DNA from: Saccharina japonica
Taxonomy: Eukaryota > Sar > Phaeophyceae > Laminariales > Laminariaceae
DNA length: 64,000 nucleotides
NCBI GenBank assembly: GCA_008828725.1
Contig: MEHQ01003247.1
Span: 194,131-258,130, forward strand
Direction: 5' to 3'
Shown: positions 1 to 9,889 of the stretch, piece by piece
Position numbering within the stretch: the first letter of the stretch is position 1
Layout: each line of letters opens with the position of its first letter
The notes under the pieces: model-generated
Told to the model about the DNA's origin: nothing
Database searches by the model: none
What the model saw: the letters and a program-made list of their open reading frames with translations, nothing else
Translations under genes and position numbers: made by a program

Positions 1-393
1 AAGAGGGACAACTTGACAACTTTTGTATCGTTTCGTGTGTAACGCTCGGTCTATTGGATATTAGATCCGTGGTATTGCACCGCATTTTGCTTGTTCGCGC
101 CGCGAAGAGCAATGAAGAGCAAGGCCGAGAGTGGAGTTGTGAAGACTCTCCAGCCACAAAGAGTTGGCGGGAACAAGCGTCACATCTGCGTGGAGGCTGG
201 AATAGCAACTGCGTTTATTTCCAGCTCATACCGGCTCGTAAAAGCTATAGAGGACATCGCATCAAGAACCCAACCTGCGATAGCAAGTTGCCGGATTTAT
301 CCGAGCACGTATCATAGATCAAGAGGGACTAACTTGAACGCAGCAGGCCACTCGCTACTCGCCACAGACTCGTGAGGATTCACCAACATCAGA
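1..393 (+). other. 5' flank / probable 5' UTR of the CFAP119-like gene
   Basis: No conserved coding sequence is recognised here. A near-identical word (AAGAGGGACAACTTGAC and AAGAGGGACTAACTTGAAC) occurs at 1-17 and 321-339. A stop in the frame of the downstream ATG lies at 373-375, so translation of the next exon cannot begin further upstream in the same exon. No promoter motif can be assigned with confidence. Confidence 0.35.
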
Positions 394-551
394 ATGGTGG
401 AGCTTAAAAATGGCGACCAAGCCAGTGGAGTGGCTGACTGCACGCAGGGAGACGCAGCAGAAACGCCGAGAAAAATCGTCACTGTGACCGACTTGAACGA
501 GGAACAGCTGGAGGGCATATTTTCCGAGGAGGATCCGCACAAACAATTCGA
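394..551 (+). CDS. CFAP119/CCDC189-like protein, exon 1 (start codon)
   Basis: The ATG at 394 is the first after an in-frame stop (373-375). The 52 codons are acidic and contain TDLNEEQLEGIFSEED. The exon ends at a strong donor (GA|GTAAGA at 552) in phase 2. Exon 2 begins with the single base needed to complete the codon, so the frame continues. Read without splicing, the ORF would end at the TAA at 553-555, overlapping the donor. Assignment to the same gene as exons 2 and 3 rests on strand, order and phase agreement. Confidence 0.5.
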
Positions 552-1944
552 GTAAGATCCCATGCGATTTGCTGTTTTGCAGTGCCGTCGTTGGGAATTA
601 CATTCGTACGAGGGAGATACTCTGCACCTACTCGTACCTGTGCCGGGTGTTCATACCGTAGCTTACCTGGGGTATACGTACGAATGCGACTGGTGCGGTC
701 GTGTAAGCCAGACGATCTACCGTCTGCTCTGGGCAGCTGTTAGGTGTTAGGCATGTTAATGTTTACGAGTGCGATGTTGCAATGTATTCGTTAGCTGGTG
801 ATGTACACAGCAGTAGTCTACAGCTCATGTTTCAGCCAGATATGTGTGGATCGAGTGCTCTTTACGTAAAACGCTCGTACCCGTATACGAGCTGGGCCAG
901 CCGTAAAGCTGATAAAGCTTTGTTGAGTCGTATCTCGTGAACCACTGCAAATTACGCTACAAAACTTGGGGACACTAACCCTGACATACCACTGCTTATG
1001 CAAAATAAAACGCGTATATGAAAAATTCTATGCTTTTTATTTTCCCGACTTGACCTCGCTGAGATATTCGCGAAAACTCAAAAACGTCGACTTTTTAATC
1101 AAAATTCGTATGAAAATCGTCGTTTTCGATCTCTATGAAACTTGGTGGAGACAGTGCTGAAGACACACAGAGAAGAGCAACGAAAGTCTCGTTGCCCAAT
1201 TCGCCACCCATCAAGAGATATTACCAAAACTCGATTTCCATACGACATTAGTCAAGTCAATACGAAAAAAATGGCATTTCTGCGATGCCCCGCTCAATTT
1301 TGAGTACGTATTTTGCACTGAGTTTTCAACCCCGGATTTGAATCGCACGTTCAAAAGCATTCACCTTCGGCCCTATTTTTTTTCTCGTTTTTTTTTTCTG
1401 GTTTTGGTCGCTTTCGTATTTTTTCGGGCTTTTGGATCGGTCATATCTCTTGGAAAAAATAAAATAATGCATAGGGCCGAAGGTCAACCTGTTGACGGGT
1501 GCATGAACTAGACCGTGTAAAAAAATCAAGTCCAAATTCGAACAATGATGGGGGCATGGCCAATCCGACGTTTAAACCATGATATGGCTGGCCCAGCTCG
1601 TCGTATACGTATCGAATTCATGTTATCACTCTCTACTCGTACGAGTAACCTGTACGCCTCCTGATTCCCTTGCTTGAAAGACCCATTACCCCCCTTTCCC
1701 CATCATCCTGCCACCTCCTACCGTTCTGACTTTTCGTATCACGTACCTTCGGAATAGCATTTGTTCGACTCCTTTTTACCTGCGACGCACGTCATGCAGA
1801 TGCGTGCATATGCACAGAAATGCACCGCATACCACACTAATGTGTGTGACCACGGGACTTTTCCCTCCAGGAATAAGAGGCAAAACTCGCACGCACGAAC
1901 CCGGGTGTGACGGACGTCGCTGGATAGAAATAACGGCTTGATGT

Positions 1945-2142
1945 GAACGAGAACACCAACAACAACAACGTCAACAGCAATAGCAAAAACAACAACTGCG
2001 GCAGCAGCAGCAGCAACAACAGCAACAACAGCAACAACAACAACAACATACAACAGCAACAACGACGACGACATACATCATTAACAACAACAATAACAAC
2101 AGCAACAACAATAACAACAGCAACAACAACAACAACAGTACT
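1945..2142. repeat. AAC-rich microsatellite
   Basis: An imperfect AAC/AGC trinucleotide tract with interruptions. It produces Asn/Gln-rich and poly-Leu reading frames on both strands. It lies inside an intron, and no flanking conserved coding sequence supports translation. Confidence 0.85.
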
Positions 2143-3578
2143 ATAAGCAGTACTACTGCTGCTACGTGTTACTAGCATACTGCTGCTACGTTGAATACTA
2201 CTGCTACTACTGCTGTACTACTACTGGACTACTACTGTACTACACTACAGTTAAAATACGCGTACGGGTGTGCTTGCTGCTTTCAAGCTCTCGTGGTTTA
2301 AACGGCCACCGCTGGCAACACTTATCACACGCCTGCGTCCTGCTACTACAGTAGAAATACGTCTTCCTTTACTGCGGTTGCCTGTGTATGATACGCTGTG
2401 TACTTCCTGTGTGGTGGTGGCCTGGCCCGTCTTCAGATATACTTCGGCGTTAACCCTTTTAGAACTGCAGTCCCGTTTTCGGACAAACCACTCTAATTCT
2501 AAGTAATTTGTCCCCAAAACGGGACTCCAGTCCTATAAGGGTTAATACTTGTGATTAAAGTATCACCAATACGTACGTCAGTTGTGAGTTCTACCAATTC
2601 GGGGTTGATACTCAGCTTTGCAATCTGCATGATACGTCGTCCGCCCGTGTTCTACTGGTATGTTCCACTTAAATACTACCAGGCATGGTATTGTTTCAAA
2701 TGATTTCATACGAAGTGTCGTTGTTCAAGCTCGTTTTCTGCGCTCCCGGCAAGAACCTCGAAGATAATTGATTGGGTTCTGAATAATAGCATAAACTGTA
2801 CGGGGGCAATATATAGGCGCGACCCACTCGTTCGTGAACATGGGGTCGATATGTATCTTTGCAACGACTACACGTTATTTTCTCGCAACGCACGTGATTT
2901 TCTTGCAATGCGCGTGAATGTTCACAGTTGAAACTTGTACCCACGATTTAATACGCCCTCAAATTGTCGTTACGATCAGCCATCGACAATTTACATGCAT
3001 TCGGGATAATGTGTATATATACATTCGTATACCTAGAAAGCGCGCATACTTGCCACGTCAAACCGCACCCGCTGAGCCACCTAGCCCCTGCCCAGGAACT
3101 AAACATCGCTACATACTGTCTGACAGTCACACCGGGGGCTCCTCGCTTGTTTTTCTCGCGAATGCCACGCAAACCCCAGTTTGTTATTCGAGCAATGCCA
3201 CGGTATATATAGGGGAAGCGGCTTATGTTCTGAGCTCCTCTCCTCACACGAGGAGCGCAAATAGTGTCACCCGAACCATGACTTCGGAAAAAGTTTGTTC
3301 GCGCAACACGCCGACCTTTGTATGCGCTGTATGCGCTGTATGCGCTGTGTGCGCTGTATGCGCTGTATGCAACTGTATGCACTGTATGCGCTATATGCAT
3401 TAATCCTAAAGCAAAAATACGAGCGAAATTGTAATTCTGACCGGTAGTTACTCACTTGAGAAACTTAACCGGTCCCAGTGACAAAATATTGCCTCAGAAG
3501 GCAAAACCTAACCGCAACCCCTATATGGTATACCGTGGGATGGGTCTTTTGGCCACACCGAGACTGCTTGCTACCTTT

Positions 3579-4127
3579 GACGCGTGCTGCGGTAAGACGC
3601 AGCATCCATTTTTTTTTAGTTTTTTTTTCACTTGATTACAGTATAGGAGCTTTTTATCTCACCCAAAAAACTGATTTTGAGAGAAAAGGCTAAACGTTCA
3701 ACCCAACGAACAGTCCCGAAACCTATATACCACGTAGATATATCACGAACGAAGTATATAAAAACACTATTATTAACGGTATTCCAACGATATTGGGTTA
3801 ATGAGTATACTAACCTTTCGTTACGAAGCCCCAAGCGAGATTGGTTTAAAAATCCTCCATCATTGTATCGGCCCCCCAGCAATAGCCACAGACGAGAGCG
3901 CAAGGCAAGACCGCACACGAGCAGGCGAGAGTGCCTCCATGAGCTCCCAAGCCCATAAATACAAAACGCCAAATAAGACATAATGTGCTAATAGCTCGAA
4001 CCGACACAAAGCCCGATATGTAACTGTCATATACAGGATCTCCAACGGACACTAACTATCAGCCAGAAATTTTTGCTTCATAAGGCAAAAAGTGCTACGC
4101 GTAATCGTACCCCTATCGTAGCACGCG
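3579..4127 (+). mobile_element. Family-A inverted-repeat element (MITE-like)
   Basis: It begins with GACGCGTGCTGCGGTA and ends with ATCGTAGCACGCGT, the two ends being inverted relative to each other. It contains the family's internal landmark CTCACCCAAAAAACTGATTTT near the 5' end. At about 550 bp it is longer than most copies in this window. No transposase ORF is present. Confidence 0.65.
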
Positions 4128-4168
4128 TTTTTTTTTCACATATTTTGTTTATATCAAACTTAACGCAG

Positions 4169-4274
4169 GTTTTTTGCAAGCTGCTTGGGGTTGCCCAAGC
4201 CGGAGAGTATGAGCATCCTCAACAGAATCGCGGCAGAGTACGACTACCTCAACGTAATGTTCTGCCGAGAGCAG
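4169..4274 (+). CDS. CFAP119/CCDC189-like protein, exon 2
   Basis: The exon lies between the acceptor CGCAG (ending 4168) and the donor CAG|GTGCGT (4275). One base completes the exon 1 codon, and 35 codons follow, containing PKPESMSILNRIAAEYDYLN and VMFCREQ, ending in phase 0. The YDYLNVMFCREQ stretch resembles the Y-x-N-x-x-F-C-x-E-x motif I associate with the CFAP119/CCDC189 (DUF4508) family. An alternative acceptor, CAAG|C at 4179/4180, keeps the same frame but removes a few residues. Confidence 0.55.
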
Positions 4275-5113
4275 GTGCGTTGGTTGTCACACGATATCTC
4301 CGTATCCCCCGTGGTTGCTGGGTAGGTGTTGCTGCGTCTCTCTCGAAGAGGAATCACTCGGCCCTTCTAAAGACATCAGAGCGAGGCAAGTAATAGCATG
4401 TAGTAACATCTCGCACGCGTGGGTAGTTGCGAATGACAAGAGGCTAAACTTGAACAACAGTAGTGTGAATCCTGTCGCATTCCGCCTCGTCATGTTCTGG
4501 CGCCATCGCCTGCGATCTCTCAACAAGTTCCATTGAGCCAACCTGAACTATACAGTACTCATAGCCATGCTCTGTCTCTTATTGCCTTGTCGTATCCTGG
4601 TGCCGTAACCTATAGGACCTCAACAAATTCAATTGAGTTCCGCGCCTGTCACTGTTGCCAATGCCTCCATATCTTCACGGGCGGATTGCCCTTCGCGCCG
4701 ACTGACTGTGCGTACAGCACGATCCATTGTTTGTTTTTCCGGTAATAGCCATCGCTTCAGTGTCTAGTAAAGTTGGAGGATATATTTTCTATTCCTCTCA
4801 AATGCTATGGGTTTCGTTGCAAGGTCGAGCAGGTACATCAGTATCGGCCCATTATATGACACGCACGATACCTTGCGCAGCCCAAACGTTTGCACGTACC
4901 GGGTGCGGCTGGACACGCGCCCAAACACAATGCTTGCAGACCGCCGAGCACCAACGCGACCAGCGACACCGATGCGACCGAGTAGCACCCGGTTACCCAC
5001 ACAAACACATACCTGGTATGTGGTTAATACCACGCATGTCTATTCCCACCAGCATACATGCGTGCTTGGTACGAAAGAGGTGCAGGAACCCTCTTTCCGC
5101 TGTAGACACATTT

Positions 5114-5381
5114 GACACATGCTACGGTAGAGGTGCACCACGGTATTGCTGAGGGTGGTCAATTGAGGGGCTCCATACCTCACCCAAAAAGTCATTTTGG
5201 GGCAATATGAAAGTGCTACGTACCCGATGAGCAGTCCCATGGACTAAAAAGGCCATGAAACATATTGCAACACAAGAATGAAAGTCCGACGATTTGGGGG
5301 TTGAGGAGCCTTTGATAGGTCACGCAGAAAACGTTTCAGCCAAAAAAAGGTATACCTTATACCTCTATCGTAGCACGCGTC
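5114..5381 (+). mobile_element. Family-A inverted-repeat element
   Basis: Ends GACACATGCTACGGTAGAGG and ACCTCTATCGTAGCACGCGT are inverted repeats of each other. The internal CTCACCCAAAAAGTC and CAGCCAAAAAAAGGTA landmarks are present. It lies in the first copy of the 1.6-kb repeated stretch and has a near-identical partner at 6736-7001. Non-coding. Confidence 0.7.
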
Positions 5382-5705
5382 ATTTATCGTGTCCTAAAAT
5401 ATATCAATTTGATTGTCACTTACTACAGCAGTCGTGGCGATTTATGGTGACCACCCCACCCTGCACGTATTAGTACAATACCGCGGCGACAACCATGTCC
5501 TTGGCTCCGTCTCACGCCCATCATACCCACATTAATTTCGTTCCTTTATTCCGTCTCTTCCTTCCTTTCTGCCTTATTTCCTTTCTTCCGTGCCTTCCTT
5601 CCTTCCTTCCTTCCTTCCTTCCTTCCTTCATTTCATGCCTTTGTCCACCCGTCCGTCCTCTGCACAACAAAAACAAACAAAAACTAGAACTTCACGGCGG
5701 AACAG

Positions 5706-5992
5706 ACCATTGCTTTCCGAGGAATCACCCAAAGCGTCTTCGAAGCGGGCATCGTGCGGGGCGAGTTGGACGTGAACGAAGCGTTTCAAGAGTTCACCGA
5801 ACGCGTTCTCTCCCTCGCGGGAGAGCCCGATGCCGCCACCACCACCACCACCACCAACACCACCACCCAAGACCACACCCTCAGCAACGAACCATCCGCA
5901 ACATCGTTAACCAGCGGCGTCTTCCCGAACACGAACGGGGGAGGGGACGGCGGCAGGGGAAGCCCACCAGCTGCCGAGACCCGTCGAACTCC
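5706..5992 (+). pseudogene. Truncated second copy of exon 3 of the CFAP119-like gene (probable contig-end duplicate)
   Basis: The acceptor GGAACAG and the following codons match exon 3 at 7361, including the VFEAGIVRGELDVNEAFQEF region and the Thr-rich (ACC)n tract. The (ACC)n tract is one repeat unit shorter here. The copy stops abruptly at the N at 5993. The sequence after the N restarts about 1.6 kb upstream in the same unit, as expected where two overlapping contigs were placed end to end. It is probably not a separate functional exon. Confidence 0.6.
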
Positions 5993-5993
5993 N
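5993..5993. other. Assembly gap (single N) at a duplication junction
   Basis: A single ambiguous base lies exactly between the end of one copy (ending CGTCGAACTCC) and the start of the other (ACATCAGAGCGAGGCAAG). This is the usual mark of a gap estimated as negative or unknown in size. Confidence 0.85.
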
Positions 5994-6735
5994 ACATCAG
6001 AGCGAGGCAAGTAATAGCATGTAGTAACATCTCGCACGCGTGGGTAGTTGCGAATGACAAGAGGCTAAACTTGAACAACAGTAGTGTGAATCCTGTCGCA
6101 TTCCGCCTCGTCATGTTCTGGCGCCATCGCCTGCGATCTCTCAACAAGTTCCATTGAGCCAACCTGAACTATACAGTACTCATAGCCATGCTCTGTCTTT
6201 TATTGCCTTGTCGTATCCTGGTGCCGTAACCTATAGGACCTCAACAAATTCAATTGAGTTCCGCGCCTGTCACTGTTGCCAATGCCTCCATATATTCACG
6301 GGCGGATTTCCCTTCGCGCCGACTGACTACTCGTACGGCACGATCCATTGTTTGTTTTTCCGGTAATAGCCATCGCTTCAGTGTCTAGTAAAGTTGGAGG
6401 ATATGTTTTCTATTCCTCTCAAATGCTATGGGCTTCGTTGCAAGGTCGAGCAGGTACATCAGTATCGGCCCATTATATGACACGCACGATACCTTGCGCA
6501 GCCCAAACGTTTGCACGTACCGGGTGCGGCTGGACACGCGCCCAAACACAATGCTTGCAGGCCGCCCGAGCACCAACGCGGCCAGCGACACCGATGCGAC
6601 CGAGTAGCACCCGGTTACCCACACAAACACATACCTGGTATGTGGTTAATACCACGCATGTCTATTCCCACCAGCATACATGCGTGCTTGGTACGAAAGA
6701 GGTGCAGGAACCCTCTTTCCGCGGTAAACACATTT

Positions 6736-7001
6736 GACACATGCTACGGTAGAGGTGCACCACGGTATTGCTGAGGGTGGTCAATTGAGAAGCTCCATAC
6801 CTCACCCAAAAAGTCATTTTGGAGCAATATGAAAGTGCTACGTACCCGATGAGCAGTCCCATGGACTAAAAAGGCTATGAAGCATACTGCAACACACTAT
6901 ACAATGAAAGTCCGACGATTTGGGGGTTGAGGAGCGCCGTCACGCAGAAAACGTTTCAGCCAAAAAAAGGTATACCTTATACCTCTATAGTACCACGCGT
7001 C
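6736..7001 (+). mobile_element. Family-A inverted-repeat element (second copy of the 5114 element)
   Basis: Same termini and interior as 5114-5381, with small differences including CTATAGTACCACGCGT at the 3' end. It lies in the second copy of the repeated 1.6-kb segment, so it may be the same locus sequenced from another haplotype. Confidence 0.65.
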
Positions 7002-7169
7002 ATTGATCGTGTCCTAAAATATATCAATTTTATTTGTCACCTACAGCAGTCGTGGCGATTTATGGTGACCACCCCACCCTGCACGTATTAGTACAATACC
7101 GCGGCGACAACCATGCCCTTCGCTCCGTCTCACGCCCACCATACCCACATTAATTTCGTTCCTTTATTC

Positions 7170-7285
7170 CGTCTCTTCCTTCCTTTCTGCCTTATTTCCT
7201 TTCTTCCGTGCCTGCCTTCCTTTCTTCCTTCCTTTCTGCCTTATTTCCTTTCTTCCATGCCTTCCTTCCTTCCTTCCTTCCTTCA
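7170..7285. repeat. CTTC/CTTT microsatellite
   Basis: A pyrimidine-rich tetranucleotide tract about 75 bp upstream of the exon 3 acceptor. The matching tract in the other copy (about 5560-5630) differs in length, as expected for allelic or duplicated microsatellites. Confidence 0.8.
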
Positions 7286-7360
7286 TTTCATGTCTTTGTC
7301 CACCCGTCCGTCCTTTGCACAACAAAAACAAACAAAAACTAGAACTTCACGGCGGAACAG

Positions 7361-8062
7361 ACCATTGCTTTCCGAGGAATCACCCAAAGCGTCTTCGAAG
7401 CGGGAATCGTGCGGGGCGAGTTGGACGTGAACGAAGCGTTTCAAGAGTTCACCGAACGCGTTCTCTCCCTCGCGGGAGAGCCCGGTGCCGCCACCACCAC
7501 CACCACCACCACCAACACCACCACCCAAGACCACACCCTCAGCAACGAACCATCCGCAACATCGTTAACCAGCGGCGTCTTCCCGAACACGAACGGGGGA
7601 GGGGACGGCGGCAGGGGAAGCCCACCAGCTGCCGAGACCCGTCGAACTCCAGGGAAAAGCTCATCCAAAGCTGTGGCGGGGAGTAAAGCGAAGGAGGTCG
7701 TTGTGGACCCAAAACTCGCGGGGAAGAGCAGCGTCCCCGCCTCCAAGTCTCATGGGGGAGTAAGTGGTGGTGGTGGTGGGGGGGGGGCTCATGGCGTCGG
7801 CAGTGATTGTAGCGGTAGCGATAGTGGCGGCGGTAGCAGTAGCGGTAGCGGTGGTGCAGGCGGTGTGGGAGCGGGGCCCGTTTTTTCCGTCGGAGATGTT
7901 GCCGCGATAACGCTCTTCGTGGCGCGCGGGCTGTACCGCAACTTCGCGCTCTACCGCATGTGTTTCGAGCGGCCGGCCAAGCATTGCACGGAGGTTCGGG
8001 AAGTGCAGGTGGAAACCCCGCTCGAGCCGGCACCGTTGCACGAGGCGGAACCGGTCGCCTGA
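7361..8062 (+). CDS. CFAP119/CCDC189-like protein, exon 3 (C-terminal)
   Basis: The exon follows GGCGGAACAG and is open for 233 codons to the TGA at 8060-8062, in phase 0 with exon 2. It encodes GITQSVFEAGIVRGELDVNE and AFQEFTERVLSLAGEP, then a low-complexity linker rich in Thr, Ser and Gly. A second ordered segment follows: FSVGDVAAITLFVARGLYRN, then FALYRMCFERP. The two ordered blocks separated by a linker, with an R-N/H-F-x-L-Y-R/K-x-x-F motif, resemble CFAP119/CCDC189, an axonemal protein of motile cilia. The spliced product is about 320 residues, close to the family's size. Recognition is from memory of motif patterns, so the name is tentative; the exon itself is well supported. It is convergent with FANCD2. 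Confidence 0.6.
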   Translation, partial: TIAFRGITQSVFEAGIVRGELDVNEAFQEFTERVLSLAGEPGAATTTTTTTNTTTQDHTLSNEPSATSLTSGVFPNTNGGGDGGRGSPPAAETRRTPGKSSSKAVAGSKAKEVVVDPKLAGKSSVPASKSHGGVSGGGGGGGAHGVGSDCSGSDSGGGSSSGSGGAGGVGAGPVFSVGDVAAITLFVARGLYRNFALYRMCFERPAKHCTEVREVQVETPLEPAPLHEAEPVA

Positions 8063-8284
8063 GCAAACAGTTTATGGGTGAAACTTTGTTCACAATTGCA
8101 ACCCGGTTTGTGGGGGGGGAAACAATGTAGTTGGAACTAGATAGAGCCAACTTGTTTCATAGTTGTGAAATGAAAGGTTATTGCATCGTGTTAACCTATA
8201 TAAGAAGTCGGACCCCATGTATTAAGACCAAAATTGCATAAAACAAAACTTGTCGAATGATATTTCACCAGGGCTGTTAATTTG

Positions 8285-8440
8285 TTGGATCAACCCTCGC
8301 GGGCCAGGTCGGGTCGGGTAAGGGTGATTTCGACCCGACCGGTGAGTTTTTTGTAAACCTTCTGATCCGGCCCGACCCGACCTGTGAGATTCCAAAAACG
8401 TCCTGGCCCGGCCCCCACGGGTCGGGTCACGACCCGCGCG
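8285..8440. repeat. GGGTCG-rich inverted-repeat tract
   Basis: Alternating GGGTCGGGT and ACCCGACC blocks create several overlapping inverted repeats. Related sequence recurs in the element at about 58017-58509, suggesting a dispersed family. No coding potential. Confidence 0.55.
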
Positions 8441-8641
8441 AAGAAGAGCCCTGGATTGAATCAAACCGTCTGGGAAAGGGAGCGTGGGGCAATACGAGCG
8501 CCATCATGCATCGCAGCGCGGCGTGTCGCATCGCTCCTTTCCGTTGCAGTTCGGGACAGAACCCCTACGCGTACCTCAGCGGCAGACGCGATGCTCCCTT
8601 GGCCCCTATATATGGGACCCCGGGATAAGGGCCAAACTACT

Positions 8642-8886
8642 GACGCATGCTACGATAGAGGTGCAACATGTTTTTTCTGAGCTCCTCACTAGGAGCGTCA
8701 TACCTCACCGAAAACATGATTTTGGAGGAAAATAAAAGTGTGGCGGATGAGAAATCTCCTGACCGAAGTATACTCTGAAACATATTTCGTCACATGAATC
8801 AAAGTCCAACGAATTTGGGTTAAGGAGCCCGATCGTTCAGAAAACGATTCAGCCAAAAAAGTGCTACCTCTACCGTAGCACGCGTC
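8642..8886 (+). mobile_element. Family-A inverted-repeat element, best-preserved copy
   Basis: At 245 bp, it starts GACGCATGCTACGATAGAGG and ends CCTCTACCGTAGCACGCGTC. Left and right flanks share TACT, a possible 4-bp target duplication. Internal landmarks include CTCACCGAAAACATGATTTT and CAGCCAAAAAAGTGC. Non-autonomous, with no ORF. Confidence 0.75.
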
Positions 8887-8904
8887 TACTACCAGGTATA
8901 ACTT

Positions 8905-9391
8905 GACGCGTGCTACGATATATAGAGGTACTGTACCTTTTTTTGGCTGAAAACGTTTCTGAATGAAGGGGCTCCTTAAGCCCAAATTCGTCGGAATTCC
9001 CTTTTTTTGTTGTTGCACTATTTTTGTTTCTTAGGGCCCGTATTAACAAAGAAGAAAAAAAATCAATTTGGAAAAAAAATATTCAAATCCGCTTTTCATT
9101 GGTCAACACACGCACCAGCACCAAAGATTAGGATCTTGGGGCATAATATTTGGTGCTGGTGCGTGTGTTGACCAATGAAAAGCGAATTTGAATTTTATTT
9201 TTTCCAAATTGAATTTATTTTATACTCGTTAAAACGGGCCCTTAGGCTGTGGGATTTTTCATTTTCATCGTAGCACTTTTGTTTTTCATCCAAAAATCAG
9301 TTGTTGACTTACTATTAGTATCGAGCTCCTCAAGTGAGGAGCCCCAGAAAAACAAAACATGGTGCATCTCTACGTTAAGGTAGCATGCGTA
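8905..9391 (-). mobile_element. Family-A inverted-repeat element, inverted and interrupted
   Basis: The reverse complement of the family consensus: it opens with GACGCGTGCTACGATA and closes with TAGCATGCGT, with GAGCTCCTCAAGTGAGGAG near the right end. A 208-bp Tourist-like MITE is inserted at 9034-9241. Removing it restores a family-length element, so family A inserted first. Confidence 0.7.
9034..9241. mobile_element. Tourist/Harbinger-like MITE
   Basis: A 208-bp element with terminal inverted repeats GGGCCCGTATTAAC / GTTAAAACGGGCCC, flanked on both sides by TTA (9031-9033 and 9242-9244). TTA target duplications with GGGCC termini are typical of PIF/Harbinger-derived Tourist MITEs. Internally, TTGGTCAACACACGCACCAG and its complement form a strong hairpin. 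No ORF. Confidence 0.8.
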
Positions 9392-9639
9392 ATTTTAATG
9401 TTATCAACCGTCTACACGAGCAGCGTGAGGGCCCGGAAGTACGGGGAGGATGATCATGCTACATCCGTGCCGTGTACGCCTCCTTGCTTTGTAAACTTGG
9501 ACAGAGCCATCAATTTTGTTGTCTCCCGGTCATGCAGTGGCCGTTTTTCTCCTGGAATCGTCACTTAACTATCGTCAATTTCCCCTTCTCAAGCCTGATA
9601 CTCCAAACAGGGTAAAGGTGGGGGCGAAACCTGCAATTT

Positions 9640-9889
9640 TCTCAGGCTCCTCCCTTGATTCTAGCAGAGCTCTCTCTCTCTGTGTCTCACCCAAAAACTG
9701 GCTTAATAAAAAAAGAAGGAAAAGTGTCACAACTCCACACCCAAGGAGCAACCCCCCATGGCCTACAGCAGTACGTCTCAAAACGAAAATGGCTGTCAAA
9801 ACACACTCTACGGTGTTGGGAGTTTCTCATAGGTCAGAAACAACTTATTGGCAAAAAAAAATGTTATCCCTGTCGCAGAACGCGTCTGC
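9640..9889 (+). mobile_element. Decayed family-A element
   Basis: CTCACCCAAAAACTGGCTTA at the left and GGCAAAAAAAAATGTTATCC followed by GTCGCAGAACGCGTC at the right match the internal and 3' landmarks of family A with many substitutions. The 5' terminus is not recognisable. Confidence 0.45.

Larger units (their letters stand above)
552..4168 (+). other. Intron 1 of the CFAP119-like gene
   Basis: This 3.6-kb stretch has no recognisable exon. It holds an AAC-rich microsatellite (about 1945-2142), a degenerate ACT/TGC-rich tract (2140-2250), a short TGCGCTGTA tandem repeat (about 3318-3372) and a full family-A inverted-repeat element (3579-4127). That element ends about 40 bp before the exon 2 acceptor. 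The ORFs of up to 161 codons here coincide with low-complexity sequence and are not supported. Confidence 0.5.
4275..7360 (+). other. Intron 2 of the CFAP119-like gene, containing an apparent 1.6-kb duplication
   Basis: Sequence 4374-5992 is repeated at 5994-7650 with a few per cent difference and a single N (5993) at the junction. Each copy carries one family-A element and a CTTC microsatellite. If the two copies are merged as one locus, the true intron is about 1.5 kb. A GC-rich, coding-like segment on the opposite strand (about 6494-6640) is discussed in the findings. Confidence 0.55.

Noticed and set aside
1739-2178. Hydrophobic poly-Leu/Val ORFs as membrane proteins
   Set aside because: They are the complement of an AAC/AGC microsatellite.
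5495-6157. 220-codon ORF rich in His and Arg across the N at 5993
   Set aside because: It is an out-of-frame reading of exon 3 and crosses an assembly gap.
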